A stretch of DNA of 64,000 nucleotides, taken from Actinomycetospora sp. NBRC 106375. Lineage in GTDB: Bacteria; Actinomycetota; Actinomycetes; Mycobacteriales; Pseudonocardiaceae. The stretch covers positions 1-64,000 of the forward strand of contig NZ_BSTS01000016.1 of the NCBI RefSeq assembly GCF_030269665.1, in the 5' to 3' direction. Position 1 is the first letter of the stretch. Every line of letters starts with the position of its first letter. Shown piece after piece: positions 1 to 8,538 of this stretch. The translations under genes and the position numbers were made by a program. The notes beneath the pieces were generated by a model. The model ran no database searches and was not told the origin of the DNA. It saw only the letters and a program-made list of their open reading frames with translations.

Positions 1-17
1 GACCCCGACCCGCTGCC

Positions 18-40
18 TGACCAGCATCTTGACCTGGTCA
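18..40. repeat. Short inverted repeat, TGACCAG arms
   Basis: TGACCAG (18-24) and CTGGTCA (34-40) form a perfect 7-bp inverted repeat with a 9-nt spacer. The first 166 bases hold no recognisable gene, so this may be a terminator or operator left over from a gene beyond the window edge. The role is a guess. Confidence 0.3.
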
Positions 41-166
41 CTCTGGCGACGACGCCACCAAGCCCGAGCCCGCGCATGCCACTACCGCACCCGAGCCGGA
101 CGACTACAACTCAGGCTGTAGTACTAGGCTCGCCGCGACGATCACACGCGCGGGGGAGACGACCAC

Positions 167-1546
167 ATGGGCGACCGGCTGATCTTCCAGTTGGGCACCA
201 ACAACTGGCAGCGCGACGGCGAGTTCGCCCCGGGCTCGGGGATCCTCCACGAGGCCCACCACCGCGCGTACAACGAACTGCCCGGGGTGCGCGACTACTC
301 GATGTACCCGTCGCGGGTGCAGCGGACCCGGGCGGGCGAGGACGACGTGCGGGTGTTCGCCCTCGAGCACGACATCCCGATCTGCGAGTCGATCTCGCCG
401 GTCTCGAGCTACCGCTGGCACGCGATGGATCCCGACGAGGTCGCCGCCTACCGGGCGCGGCTGACCGCCGAGGTGACCGCGTTCATCGACGACGTCGAGG
501 CCGCCAGCGGCGAGCAGTTCACGCTGGCCATCGCCCACCACGCGTTCATGAACGCCGTGGTGATGCGCGACGTCATCCGCGCGCGGGTCGCCGCCGGCCG
601 CCCCCGGATCCCGCTGCTGGACTTCGCGCACGGCACCGAGCTGAAGATGTACGTCCAGGAGCAGCGCGGCGACAACCCGGCCGAGTTCCCGTGGCGGTTC
701 CTGCCGTTCATCCAGCAAGAGAAGATCTTCGACTGGTCGGCGGGCCCCGAGCACGGCGTGGACGTCGTCGCGGCGATCTCCTCGGAGCAGATCGACGCGT
801 TCTCGTCGGTGTTCCCGGAGTTCCCGCGCGAGCGCATCGTGCTGTCCCACAACGGCTACAACCAGCAGGCCTTCCACCCCGCGCCGGAGCTCTACGCCGA
901 CCGCGAGCGGGCGCTGGCGGGCTTCACGACGCAGCCGCCCGCCGGCTCCGACCGCTCGCCCGAACCGGTGGCGCCCGAGGGCGGGTTCGACGCCGTCGTC
1001 GCGTTCGTCGGGAAGTTCGCCGACTGGAAGCGCCTCGACGCGCTGCTGCGGGCCGCCGCGTCCTACGAGCGCGGGGAGCGGCGGGTGCTGACGCTGGTGG
1101 CGGGCTCGGGCCCGGTCGAGGAGCAGGTGCGGATGCACGACCTCGCCGCCGAGCTCGGTCTCGAGCGGACCTACTTCCTCGGGCCACGCCAGCAGGAGGA
1201 GCTCGCGACGATCTTCGCCTGCGCCGACGTGGGCGTCTTCCCGTCGTACCGGGAGCCGTTCGGGCTCGTGTTCCTCGAGTGCATGGCATGCGGGACGCCG
1301 GTGATCGGCGCCGACTCCGGCGGGCCGCGGGACTTCGTCACCGACGCGGTCGGGACGCTGGTGCCCGAGACCGACGACCGGCAGGCGCTCGCGGACTCCC
1401 TGACCGCCGCGGTGAACCGGTCGCTGGACGAGGGCTGGAAGCAGACCAAGGGCCCGGAGGCGGCCCGCTACGCACGCGAGGGCTTCAGCGTCGTCAAGCA
1501 GGTGTCGGACCTGCTCACCGAGGTGGACCGGCTCACCGCGGGCTAG
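167..1546 (+). CDS. Glycosyltransferase family 4 (GT-B fold)
   Basis: 459 aa. A cytosolic or membrane-peripheral sugar transferase of the GT4 type. The C-terminal half carries the family signature E363-x7-E371 inside REPFGLVFLECMACGTP, followed by IGADSGGPRDF, the nucleotide-sugar-binding region of retaining GT-B enzymes. The N-terminal half lacks a signal peptide or membrane segment. The ATG at 167 is preceded by a GGGGGAG ribosome site. The gene ends convergently with the AsnC-type regulator, sharing 4 bases. Donor and acceptor cannot be read from the sequence; no polysaccharide cluster is visible next to it. Family assignment is firm, the substrate is unknown. Confidence 0.88.
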   Translation: MGDRLIFQLGTNNWQRDGEFAPGSGILHEAHHRAYNELPGVRDYSMYPSRVQRTRAGEDDVRVFALEHDIPICESISPVSSYRWHAMDPDEVAAYRARLTAEVTAFIDDVEAASGEQFTLAIAHHAFMNAVVMRDVIRARVAAGRPRIPLLDFAHGTELKMYVQEQRGDNPAEFPWRFLPFIQQEKIFDWSAGPEHGVDVVAAISSEQIDAFSSVFPEFPRERIVLSHNGYNQQAFHPAPELYADRERALAGFTTQPPAGSDRSPEPVAPEGGFDAVVAFVGKFADWKRLDALLRAAASYERGERRVLTLVAGSGPVEEQVRMHDLAAELGLERTYFLGPRQQEELATIFACADVGVFPSYREPFGLVFLECMACGTPVIGADSGGPRDFVTDAVGTLVPETDDRQALADSLTAAVNRSLDEGWKQTKGPEAARYAREGFSVVKQVSDLLTEVDRLTAG

Positions 1547-2031
1547 ATCTGGGTGTAGCGGTCGACCAGCGCCGAGGTCGCGACCATGGTGGTGAGCCGC
1601 GCGACGCCGGGGACCCGGGCCAGGGTGCGGCGCAGCAGGACGTCGAGGGCCGCGACGTCGGCCAGGTCGACGCGGATCAGGTAGTCGACGTCGCCGGTGA
1701 CGTGGTGGCAGCTGACCAGGCCGTCGAGGTCGACGATGTGCCGCTCGAACCGGCCGACCGTGTTGGCGGTGTGGTCGACGAGCGTCACCGACAGGTGCAC
1801 GACCAGCGCGCGGTCGACGGCCTCGGGGTCGAGCACCGCCCGGTAGCCGCGCACGACCTGCTCGGTCTCGAGGCGCCGCAGCCGACGCTGCGCCGATGAC
1901 GGCGAGATCGACACGGCCTCCGCGAGGTCCGCGAGGCTCGACCGCCCGTGGTCGGCGAGGTGGTCGAGAATCCGGCGGTCGAGGCGGTCCAGCGACGGTT
2001 GGGCGGATCGTGCACGCTTCGGCGCGGTCAT
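1543..2031 (-). CDS. Lrp/AsnC family transcriptional regulator
   Basis: 162 aa. The N-terminal winged helix (about residues 12-62; LDRLDRRILDHLADHGRSS, then ISPSSAQRRLRRLE as recognition helix) is followed by a RAM/AsnC ligand-binding domain with the typical VTGDVDYLIRV strand. Such proteins sense amino acids or related small effectors and form octamers. It is divergent from an EamA-type exporter across 80 bp that contains an inverted repeat, the usual arrangement for an AsnC regulator controlling a transporter. It probably controls that gene and itself. The ATG at 2031 fits the family's normal length. Confidence 0.92.
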   Translation of the reverse strand: MTAPKRARSAQPSLDRLDRRILDHLADHGRSSLADLAEAVSISPSSAQRRLRRLETEQVVRGYRAVLDPEAVDRALVVHLSVTLVDHTANTVGRFERHIVDLDGLVSCHHVTGDVDYLIRVDLADVAALDVLLRRTLARVPGVARLTTMVATSALVDRYTQI

Positions 2032-2052
2032 GACGACATCATGCGCTGCATC

Positions 2053-2075
2053 GGCGATCGACTCCGTAGATCGCC
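2053..2075. promoter_or_regulatory. Candidate operator between lrp-type and eamA-type genes
   Basis: GGCGATC (2053-2059) and GATCGCC (2069-2075) are perfect 7-bp inverted arms separated by 9 bp, midway in the 80-bp divergent intergenic region. The position suggests a site for the AsnC-type regulator encoded at 1543-2031. Seen directly; its use as operator is inferred. Confidence 0.5.
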
Positions 2076-2111
2076 CGACATCGCCCGCGCCTCCGGGCGC
2101 AACGTGGAGGC

Positions 2112-3224
2112 ATGACGAGGCGGATGGCTCTGGCGGCGATGGTGATCGCCGGCGCGGGCTGGGGTGCGGTGTTCATCGCGCCCGAGCTGGCGCCGCTCGC
2201 GCCTGCGCTGCTGCTGGCGATGGGTCGGTTCGTGGCCTTCGGGGCGGTGTCGCTGCCCCAGGTGCGACGGGTGCTGCGGGCGGACGTCCCGTGGGCCCGC
2301 GTCGTGGCGCACGCCCTCACGGGCTCGGTCGTCTACTACGGCCTCGTCGCCCTCGCCGTCCGCCTGGCCGGCCCGACCATCGCCGTCGCGACGATCGGCA
2401 TCGTGCCCGTGGTCATGGCGCTGATCTCCGCCCGGCACCGGGGGCGCGCGGGCCTGGTGGCCCTCGCGCCGGCGCTCGTGCTGGTCGGTGTCGGGCAGGT
2501 GCTCGTGCACACCACCCCGACCCCGGGCCCGGGTGGGTGGTCCGCGCTGGTCGGCACGGCGCTCGCGCTCGTCGCGGTCGCCTCCTGGAGCTGGTACGGG
2601 CTCGACTCGCACCGTCTGCTGCACGACCGCCCCGACCTCGGCCCGGTGCTCGCGGGCGCCCAGGGGCTGGCCGCCGGCGTGCTGGCCCTGCCGATCGGCG
2701 CCTGGCTCGTCGCGACCCAGGGCGTGCCCGCCGAGCCGGTGCGCGCGCTGCTCGTCGTGCTCTTCCTCGGCCTCGTGTCGTCGTGGCTCGCGGTGCGCCT
2801 GTGGCACGCCGCGGCCGCGCGGCTCTCGCCGGTGCTCGTCAGCCAGCTGATGGCGCTGGAGACCGCGTGGGGCTTCGTGTTCGCCGCGGTGCACGCCGGC
2901 GCGATCCCCGGCCCGCTGGCCCTGCTCGGCGAGGTGGCCCTCGTCGCGGGCGTCGCGCTCGCCGTCGTGACCGACGGGCACCGGGAGCGGCGGGCGGAGC
3001 GGGCGCAGCGGGCGGACGGGGCTCGCGAGGACGATCAGCCTGGCGTCCACGCTGACACCGAACGTCAGGAATTCCCCCGCGGTCACGAGCCGGTACCCGG
3101 CTCGTCGGCGAGCACCGCCCGCGCCGCACGCAGTGCGGCGTCGCGGATGCGGGAGGTGCGCGCGTCCTCGGAGGTCGCGTGCGCGACCGCCTCGAGCAGC
3201 GCGCACACCTCGAACCCGGCGTAG
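2112..3224 (+). CDS. EamA/DMT family transporter
   Basis: 370 aa. About ten hydrophobic segments spread over residues 1-295 in two EamA halves (for example LAAMVIAGAGWGAVFIAPEL at the N terminus), as in drug/metabolite exporters of the inner membrane. The ATG at 2112 follows GGAGG. After residue about 295 the protein becomes hydrophilic and Arg/Ala-rich for some 75 residues; family members normally end near 290-300 aa. That tail overlaps the opposite-strand gene at 3083-3346 by about 140 bp, so it may be a read-through extension after loss of the original stop, or a frameshift. Control by the adjacent AsnC-type regulator is likely. Confidence 0.85.
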   Translation: MTRRMALAAMVIAGAGWGAVFIAPELAPLAPALLLAMGRFVAFGAVSLPQVRRVLRADVPWARVVAHALTGSVVYYGLVALAVRLAGPTIAVATIGIVPVVMALISARHRGRAGLVALAPALVLVGVGQVLVHTTPTPGPGGWSALVGTALALVAVASWSWYGLDSHRLLHDRPDLGPVLAGAQGLAAGVLALPIGAWLVATQGVPAEPVRALLVVLFLGLVSSWLAVRLWHAAAARLSPVLVSQLMALETAWGFVFAAVHAGAIPGPLALLGEVALVAGVALAVVTDGHRERRAERAQRADGAREDDQPGVHADTERQEFPRGHEPVPGSSASTARAARSAASRMREVRASSEVACATASSSAHTSNPA

Positions 3225-3346
3225 TCGCCGGCGAGACCGGCGTAGCGGCCGAGCGCGACCCGCCGGCGCAGCACCGCCGCGGCGCGGTCGATGGTCTCGG
3301 CGTCGAGCCGCGCGCGGGCGCGGCGATGGTCGGCGTGGGTGGTCAC
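3083..3346 (-). CDS. Small hypothetical protein, 87 aa
   Basis: A GTG start at 3346 sits just behind a GAGGGGAG ribosome site, giving 87 residues rich in Ala, Arg and acidic residues and predicted almost wholly helical (AETIDRAAAVLRRRV, then FEVCALLEAVAHATSEDART). There is no signal peptide, membrane segment or motif I recognise. Opposite-strand extensions upstream run through palindromic repeats and are not credible coding sequence. It lies downstream of the histidine kinase gene on the same strand, separated by two repeat units, and overlaps the hydrophilic tail of the EamA gene. Function unknown. Confidence 0.55.
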   Translation of the reverse strand: MTTHADHRRARARLDAETIDRAAAVLRRRVALGRYAGLAGDYAGFEVCALLEAVAHATSEDARTSRIRDAALRAARAVLADEPGTGS

Positions 3347-3457
3347 GGCGGCTCCCCTCGGGCAGGACGGACGCTGCGCCGCGGGGGAAGCGCGACACCG
3401 ACCAGTGTGCCCGCGACCCCCGACAACGGCGCCCGTTCGAGGTCGGCGGGCGGGGGA

Positions 3458-3510
3458 GGAGCGAGGGCGTCCCTGGCTGCGTGCGAGGCAGCGAGGGTGA
3501 CCCTCGCTCC
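3458..3510. repeat. Nested palindromic element, tandem copy 1
   Basis: A 53-bp unit bounded by GGAGCGAGGG and its exact complement CCCTCGCTCC; inside, CCCTGGCTGC and GGCAGCGAGGG form a second stem. A nearly identical unit lies at 3544-3596. Family members with other outer arms occur at 11619, 15462, 44730 and 51130. Confidence 0.85.
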
Positions 3511-3543
3511 TCCCGAGTCCAGGCGACCGGCGCGGCTCCGAAG

Positions 3544-3596
3544 GGAGCGAGGGCGTCCCTGGCTGCGTGCGATGCAGCGAGGGTGACCCTCGCTCC
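3544..3596. repeat. Nested palindromic element, tandem copy 2
   Basis: A 53-bp unit almost identical to the one at 3458-3510 (the visible difference is T for G in the central GCGAGGCAG/GCGATGCAG segment), same orientation, 33 bp apart. It sits 3' of the histidine kinase gene. Two direct copies of a self-complementary unit suggest a miniature REP-like element rather than an ordinary terminator. Confidence 0.85.
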
Positions 3597-3628
3597 CACC
3601 ACCGAGGCAAGGAGGCGCGTCGCGGGGC

Positions 3629-4936
3629 TCAGGCCGCCGGCCAGCGCACCACCAGCCGCGTCCCGCCGTCCGGCGACGTCGTGGCCCGGGTCGTCCCGTC
3701 GCGGCCCGCCACCAGCCGGGCGACCAGGGCCAGGCCCAGGCCGCTGCCGTCCCCGGCCTCCGGCCGCAGGCGGGTGAAGCGGTCGAACACCCGGTCGCGG
3801 TCCTCCGGTGCGATGCCCGGCCCGTCGTCGTCGACGAGCAGCCGCACCCACCGGCCCGCCGGGACCACCGACACGTGCACCACCGTGGCGGCATGACGCC
3901 GGGCGTTGGCGAGCACGTTGTCCAGCACGATCGCGACCTCCGCGGGCGTCGCGGCGACCGCCACCGGCATCGGCGCCCACAGCGTGGTCGCTATCGCCGT
4001 GTCGTCGGGCAGGCGGGCGAGCGCCTCGCCGACCGCGTCGACGAGATCCACCGACCGGGCCGGCACCCGCTCGCCCGCGTCGGCGCGCGCCAGCGCGAGC
4101 AGGTCCGCGACCAGCGCCGACAGCCGTTCGGCCTCCCGGGCGACGGATCGCCAGGTCTCCTCGCCGCCCGCCCGGTCGGGGTGTGCGACGGCCACGTCGG
4201 CCTGGGCGCGCAGGGCGGCGATGGGGGAGCGCAGCTCGTGGGCCGACTCGCTGGTGAAGCGCTCGAGGCGGGCCACCGCGTCGTCACGTCGGGCGAGCAG
4301 GGCGTTGATCTCCACGGCGAGAGCGGCGAGCTCGTCGCGGGCGGGCGGGACCGGCAGGCGCTCGCCGGGCGGGAGCGAGGCGGCCGCGGCGCGCATCCGG
4401 TCCACCGGGCGCAGCGCCACCCGGGTCGCGACCCACGCGGCGGCGCCGACCCCCACGGCGCCGAGCAGGGCCGTGACCACGAGCCCGCGGGCCGCGTCGG
4501 CGAACAGGGCGGCGACGCCGTCCAGGTCCCGCGACGCGAGGACAAGGCGCGGGGACCCGTCGGGCGCCGGGACCGGCACGGCGACCCAGCGCCGGGGCCC
4601 GGGATCGCCGACGGCCACGACGGGCTCCCCGGCGGCGAGGCGCCGCACGGCGTCGGGCCCCACCGGTCCCGGCCCCCGCCCGTCGACCGGGGCGCCCGCG
4701 ACGTCGACGACCCGCACGTCGCCCGGCACCGCGGTCCCGGCGGCCACCGCCCGGGCGGCCTCGGCGGCGCGGTCGGTGAGGGCGGCGTCCCCGCTCGAGA
4801 CCAGCGCGGAGAACAGCAGCCCGCCCGCCACCCGCCCCAGCGCGAGCAGGGCGACGACCGCGACCACCCCGACGACGAGCGTGATCCGCGTCCGCAGGCT
4901 GCGCCGCGTCCACCAGCCGCGGACCGACGGGCTCAC
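3629..4936 (-). CDS. Sensor histidine kinase of an OmpR-type two-component system
   Basis: 435 aa inner-membrane sensor. A first membrane helix (about residues 17-40) and a second (about 148-172) bracket a roughly 105-residue extracytoplasmic sensor region. Then come a HAMP-like linker, a HisKA domain with the phospho-acceptor His in SESAHELRSPIAALR, and an HATPase domain with N box LDNVLANARRHA, G1 box DDDGPGIAPEDRDRVFDRF and G2 box GSGLGLALV. The start at 4936 overlaps the stop of its response regulator by 4 bases, so the two are co-transcribed. The signal is not identifiable; the divergent secreted protein/ABC exporter operon is the likely target or sensed function. Confidence 0.92.
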   Translation of the reverse strand: MSPSVRGWWTRRSLRTRITLVVGVVAVVALLALGRVAGGLLFSALVSSGDAALTDRAAEAARAVAAGTAVPGDVRVVDVAGAPVDGRGPGPVGPDAVRRLAAGEPVVAVGDPGPRRWVAVPVPAPDGSPRLVLASRDLDGVAALFADAARGLVVTALLGAVGVGAAAWVATRVALRPVDRMRAAAASLPPGERLPVPPARDELAALAVEINALLARRDDAVARLERFTSESAHELRSPIAALRAQADVAVAHPDRAGGEETWRSVAREAERLSALVADLLALARADAGERVPARSVDLVDAVGEALARLPDDTAIATTLWAPMPVAVAATPAEVAIVLDNVLANARRHAATVVHVSVVPAGRWVRLLVDDDGPGIAPEDRDRVFDRFTRLRPEAGDGSGLGLALVARLVAGRDGTTRATTSPDGGTRLVVRWPAA

Positions 4937-5607
4937 GCTCCGGCGCCCAGCCGGTAGCCGCGGCCCCGCTCGGTGCGCACGAGGTCGCCGGCCCCGACCG
5001 CCGCGAGCTTGCGACGCAGGTAGCCGACGTACACCTCGACGACGTTGCGGCTCGCCGACCCGCCCCCGCCCCAGACCGCGGTGAGCAGCTCGTCCTTCGT
5101 CAGCGCGGCGTCCGGGCGCAGCGCGAGCGCGTGGAGCACGTCGAACTCGCGCGCCGACAGCTCGACCTCACGGCCGTCCCAGCTCACCGAGCGCGTCGCG
5201 GGGTCCAGGCTCAGCGCGCCGCGCACGATCCGGGCGGTCGCCGGACCCGAGCGTCGCAGCAGCGCCCGCAGCTGGGCCACGAGCACGACGAAGGAGAACG
5301 GCTTGACCAGGTAGCCGTCCGCGCCGAGGTCGAGACCGTCGGCCTGGTCGACCTCGCCGTCCTTCGCCGAGAGCAGCAGCACGGGGGTGGTGACCGCTTC
5401 GGCGCGCAGCGCCTCGAGCACCCGGTAGCCCGACAGGCCCGGCAGCATGATGTCGAGGACGACGGCGTCGTAGGCGCCGGTCGCCGCCTCGCGCAGGCCC
5501 TCGTCGCCGTGGGCGACGGCGTGCACCTCCATGCCCTCGGCGCCCAGCCCGCGGGTCAGGGCGTCGCGCACCCCGGGCTCGTCGTCGACCACCAGCACCC
5601 GCGGCAC
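4933..5607 (-). CDS. OmpR-family response regulator
   Basis: 224 aa from the GTG at 5607. The receiver domain begins PRVLVVDDEPGVRDAL, with acceptor Asp in AVVLDIMLPGLSGY and the conserved Lys in YLVKPFS; the C-terminal Trans_Reg_C winged helix ends GRGYRLGAGA. It pairs with the kinase at 3629-4936. A GTG at 5643 (adding VSVAAERPTVEG) is an alternative start lying on a CTGAGAC palindrome. It faces a secreted LolA/RseB-like protein and ABC transporter, which it probably regulates. Confidence 0.9.
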   Translation of the reverse strand: MPRVLVVDDEPGVRDALTRGLGAEGMEVHAVAHGDEGLREAATGAYDAVVLDIMLPGLSGYRVLEALRAEAVTTPVLLLSAKDGEVDQADGLDLGADGYLVKPFSFVVLVAQLRALLRRSGPATARIVRGALSLDPATRSVSWDGREVELSAREFDVLHALALRPDAALTKDELLTAVWGGGGSASRNVVEVYVGYLRRKLAAVGAGDLVRTERGRGYRLGAGA

Positions 5608-5642
5608 GCCCTCGACGGTAGGGCGTTCCGCGGCGACGGACA

Positions 5643-5657
5643 CTGAGACCGTCTCAG
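5643..5657. promoter_or_regulatory. Candidate operator, CTGAGAC palindrome
   Basis: CTGAGAC-C-GTCTCAG is a perfect 15-bp palindrome at 5643-5657, between the divergent response-regulator gene and the secreted-protein gene at 5681. Its location fits a site through which the two-component system controls both directions. The binding partner is inferred. Confidence 0.45.
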
Positions 5658-5680
5658 CGGGCCGCGTCCATGATGGAGCC

Positions 5681-6727
5681 ATGGGACGCAGGAGCTGGGT
5701 CGGGGCAGGGCTGGGGGCGGCGCTCGTGGGGGCCGTCGGCGTGGGTCTGCTCGTCGCCCCCGCCGGTGCGGCGGCCGCACCCCCGCTGCCGCCGGTCAGT
5801 CCGGAGGACCTCGTCTCGTCGGTGATGACGGCGCGGCCGGGCGCGTTCGCCGGCGAGGTCGACGTCGACAACGCCCTCGGTCTGCCGGCCGTCCCCGGGG
5901 TCCCGCAGCTCGCGAACGGCACCTCGACGATCCGGGTGTGGTCCGGCGGCGAGGGACGCGGCCGGGTCGCGATCCCGTCGGGCGACAGCGAGCGCACGCT
6001 CGTCTCGGACGGGACGACGCGCTGGTCGTACGACTCCCGCGACCGCACGGCGACCCGCGCGCCCGCCGGCGGCGGCCGCGGCGGGCCGCCGGGCGACGCC
6101 GGGGCCCAGGACCCGACGGCCGCGGCGACGCAGGCCGTGGCCACGCTGCGCCAGTCGAGCACGGTCACGGTCGACGGCACGGCCGAGGTCGCGGGGCGGG
6201 CGGCCTACCAGCTCGTCCTGACGCCGCTGCCCACCGAGCGCACGCTGCTGCGGGAGGTCCGCGTCGCGGTCGACGCCGAGACGCGCCAGCCCCTGGAGCT
6301 CACCGTCCTCGCCCAGGGCTCCGGGGAGCCCGCGCTGCAGGTCGGCTTCTCGCAGATCACCTACGGCCCGCAGGACCCGGCGCTGTTCACCTTCACGCCG
6401 CCGCCGGGCACGACGGTGCGGGGAGCGCCCGGCCCTGACGGCCAGCACCGCGACGGGCAGCGGCCGGGCGGCGACGGGCAGCGGCCCACCCGCGTCGGCG
6501 ACGGCTGGGACACGGTCCTGATCGGCCGGGCGCCCCAGCCCCAGCAGGGCCAGCAGCGTCCCGACGGCGCGCCGGACCTCTCGACGCTGGGCACGCCGGT
6601 CAGCGGGCCCTGGGGCGCCGGCCGCGTGATCACCACGGCGGTCGCCACGGTGATCGTCACCGACGACGGCCGGATCGCCGCGGGCGCCGTGCCGCAGCAG
6701 GTGCTCACCGAGGCCCTCGCCCGGTGA
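5681..6727 (+). CDS. Secreted LolA/RseB-like protein
   Basis: 348 aa. The ATG at 5681 gives a classical signal peptide: GRR, then a hydrophobic core GAGLGAALVGAVGVGLLVAP and an AAAAP cleavage region. The mature part reads like the LolA/RseB superfamily: strands such as GRVAIPSGDSERTLVSDGTTRWSYDSR, then DGTAEVAGRAAYQLVLTP and FSQITYGPQDPALFTFTPP. In actinobacteria such proteins are extracytoplasmic, possibly binding lipids or sensing envelope stress. The tail (about residues 245-300) is rich in Gln, Arg and Pro. Its stop overlaps the GTG start of the ABC ATPase gene by 4 bases, so the three genes form one operon divergent from the two-component system. Confidence 0.78.
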   Translation: MGRRSWVGAGLGAALVGAVGVGLLVAPAGAAAAPPLPPVSPEDLVSSVMTARPGAFAGEVDVDNALGLPAVPGVPQLANGTSTIRVWSGGEGRGRVAIPSGDSERTLVSDGTTRWSYDSRDRTATRAPAGGGRGGPPGDAGAQDPTAAATQAVATLRQSSTVTVDGTAEVAGRAAYQLVLTPLPTERTLLREVRVAVDAETRQPLELTVLAQGSGEPALQVGFSQITYGPQDPALFTFTPPPGTTVRGAPGPDGQHRDGQRPGGDGQRPTRVGDGWDTVLIGRAPQPQQGQQRPDGAPDLSTLGTPVSGPWGAGRVITTAVATVIVTDDGRIAAGAVPQQVLTEALAR

Positions 6728-7680
6728 CGGCGGCGACCTCGGCCCCGCAGCCGGTGACGGCGGCGCCGGGCGATGCGGTGGCGGCGCGGGTCCGCGGGCT
6801 GCGCAAGACCTTCGGCGCGACCGTCGCGATCGACGACGTCGATCTCGACGTCCCCGCCGGGGCGGTGCTCGGGATGCTCGGGCCGAACGGGTCGGGCAAG
6901 ACCACGCTCATCCGGATGCTGCTCGGGCTGACCCGCCCGACCGCCGGGACGGTCGAGCTCCTCGGGCACACCGGATGGGACCTCGCGGCCGCCCTGCCCG
7001 ACGTCGGGGCGCTCGTCGAGGGCCCCGGCTTCCACCCGTTCCTCACCGGGCGCGACAACCTGCTGCGCTGCGCGGCCGCCGAGCCCCGCCTGGTCGGCGA
7101 CGCGCGCGGTCCCGTCGACGCGGCCCTCGAGCGGGTCGGGCTCGCGGACGCCGCGCGGCGGCGCTACCGCGGTTACTCGCTGGGCATGAAGCAGCGCCTC
7201 GGGCTCGCCGCCGCGCTGCTGGTCCCCCGGCGCCTGGTCGTGCTCGACGAGCCGACCAACGGGCTCGACCCGGCCGGCACCCGCGACGTCCGGCGGGTCG
7301 TCGCCGAGCTGCGGGACGCCGGGGCCACGGTGCTGCTCTCCTCGCACCTGCTCGCCGAGGTCGAGGCGGTCTGCAGCCACGTCGCGGTGCTGCAGACCGG
7401 CACGCTGCTCGTCGCCGGCGAGCTCGCCGCCCTGCTCGACGCCGACGCCGGCGGGCTGGTCGTCAGCACCCCCGACGTCGACGACGCGATCGCCGCACTG
7501 CGGGCCGCCGGGGCACCGGCGCACCGCGCGGAGGGCGGGGTCGCCGTCCCGCCCGGGCCGCTGGAGGCGCCGCAGATCGTGGCGGCCCTCGTCGGGGCCG
7601 GGGTCGCGGTGTGGGAGGTCCACCGCCGACGTGCCCACCTCGAGGAGCTGTTCGCCCGGCTGACCGAGGAGGACGCGTGA
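6724..7680 (+). CDS. ABC transporter ATP-binding protein
   Basis: 318 aa. Walker A is GPNGSGKTT (residues 53-61), the signature is YSLGMKQRLGLA, Walker B is RLVVLDEPTNGLDPAG, and the switch His lies in LLSSHLLAEVEAV. The single nucleotide-binding domain with a C-terminal extension matches the CcmA/NatA-type exporters that pair with an ABC-2 permease. Its GTG start overlaps the upstream stop, and its own stop overlaps the permease start. It drives export of an unknown substrate; context suggests envelope or antibiotic stress. Confidence 0.93.
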   Translation: MTAATSAPQPVTAAPGDAVAARVRGLRKTFGATVAIDDVDLDVPAGAVLGMLGPNGSGKTTLIRMLLGLTRPTAGTVELLGHTGWDLAAALPDVGALVEGPGFHPFLTGRDNLLRCAAAEPRLVGDARGPVDAALERVGLADAARRRYRGYSLGMKQRLGLAAALLVPRRLVVLDEPTNGLDPAGTRDVRRVVAELRDAGATVLLSSHLLAEVEAVCSHVAVLQTGTLLVAGELAALLDADAGGLVVSTPDVDDAIAALRAAGAPAHRAEGGVAVPPGPLEAPQIVAALVGAGVAVWEVHRRRAHLEELFARLTEEDA

Positions 7681-8528
7681 CGACGGTCGAGCAGGCCCGC
7701 ACCACGGCGCCGTTCGGCAGGCTGGCCGCCGCCGAGGTCCGCTGGGTCCTGCGCCGTCCCCGCACGCTGGTCCTGTTCGCGCTCCTGGCGCTGGTCCCCG
7801 TGGCGATCGGGGTGGGTATCGCGCTGACCGGCGGCCCGGGCGGGGGCGACCGGGACGGCCCGGGCCTGGTGGCGGCCGTGGCGGGCAACGGCCTGGTGCT
7901 CCCGATCGCGGCGCTCTCGCTCGCCCTCGCGCTGCTGCTGCCCCTCACCGTGGCCACCGCGGCCGCCGACGCGCTGGCCGGCGAGGCCGCGCACAGCACG
8001 CTGCGCGGGCTGCTGCTGGCACCCGTCGGGCGGACGCGGCTCGTCGCGATGAAGGGCGTCGGGGTGCTCACGGTCGCGGTCGTCGCCGTCCTCGCCGTCG
8101 CCGTCGTCGGCGTGGTGACGGGATGGATCGTGGTCGGCGGGCCGAGCGGCACGATGATCACCTTGTCCGGCACCACGCTCGGGCTCGGCGAGGCGCTCGG
8201 CCGGGTGGCGCTCGTGGCCGGGTGGACGATCGTCCAGCTCCTCGCGGTCGCGGCGGTCGCCCTCGCGGTCTCGGCGTTCACCGAGCACCCGCTCGTCGTG
8301 CTCGCCGCGGTCCTCGGCGGGCTGATCGTCTTCGGTGTCCTCGCCGCGATCCCGTCGCTGGAGTGGCTCCAGCCCCTCCTGCTGACCTCGGGCTGGGGCG
8401 CGGGCACCGACGCCCTGCGCGATCCGCTGCCTCTCGACGGGCTCGCCTCGAGCACGCTGCGCGCGCTGGTCTACCTCGTCCTCGGCGCCGCGGTCACCGT
8501 GTGGCGGATGCGACGGCGCGACGGATAG
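7677..8528 (+). CDS. ABC-2 type transporter permease
   Basis: 283 aa from the GTG at 7677, which overlaps the ATPase stop. There are six hydrophobic segments: LVLFALLALVPVAIGVGIAL; IAALSLALALLLPLTVATAA; VAVVAVLAVAVVGVVTGWIV; VALVAGWTIVQLLAVAAVAL; LVVLAAVLGGLIVFGVLAAI; and the C-terminal LRALVYLVLGAAVTVW. The arrangement (N-terminal cytosolic stretch, six helices) is that of ABC-2 permeases partnering the ATPase just upstream. Substrate unknown. Confidence 0.88.
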   Translation: MTTVEQARTTAPFGRLAAAEVRWVLRRPRTLVLFALLALVPVAIGVGIALTGGPGGGDRDGPGLVAAVAGNGLVLPIAALSLALALLLPLTVATAAADALAGEAAHSTLRGLLLAPVGRTRLVAMKGVGVLTVAVVAVLAVAVVGVVTGWIVVGGPSGTMITLSGTTLGLGEALGRVALVAGWTIVQLLAVAAVALAVSAFTEHPLVVLAAVLGGLIVFGVLAAIPSLEWLQPLLLTSGWGAGTDALRDPLPLDGLASSTLRALVYLVLGAAVTVWRMRRRDG

Positions 8529-8538
8529 GGCCCGCCCG

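Noticed and set aside
3458-3596. CRISPR array
   Set aside because: Only two units, no unique spacers of constant length, and each unit is a long nested palindrome.
2028-3980. Very long minus-strand ORF across the EamA gene and repeats
   Set aside because: Arg/Gly/Pro-rich composition typical of antisense frames in high-GC DNA; conflicts with well-supported genes.
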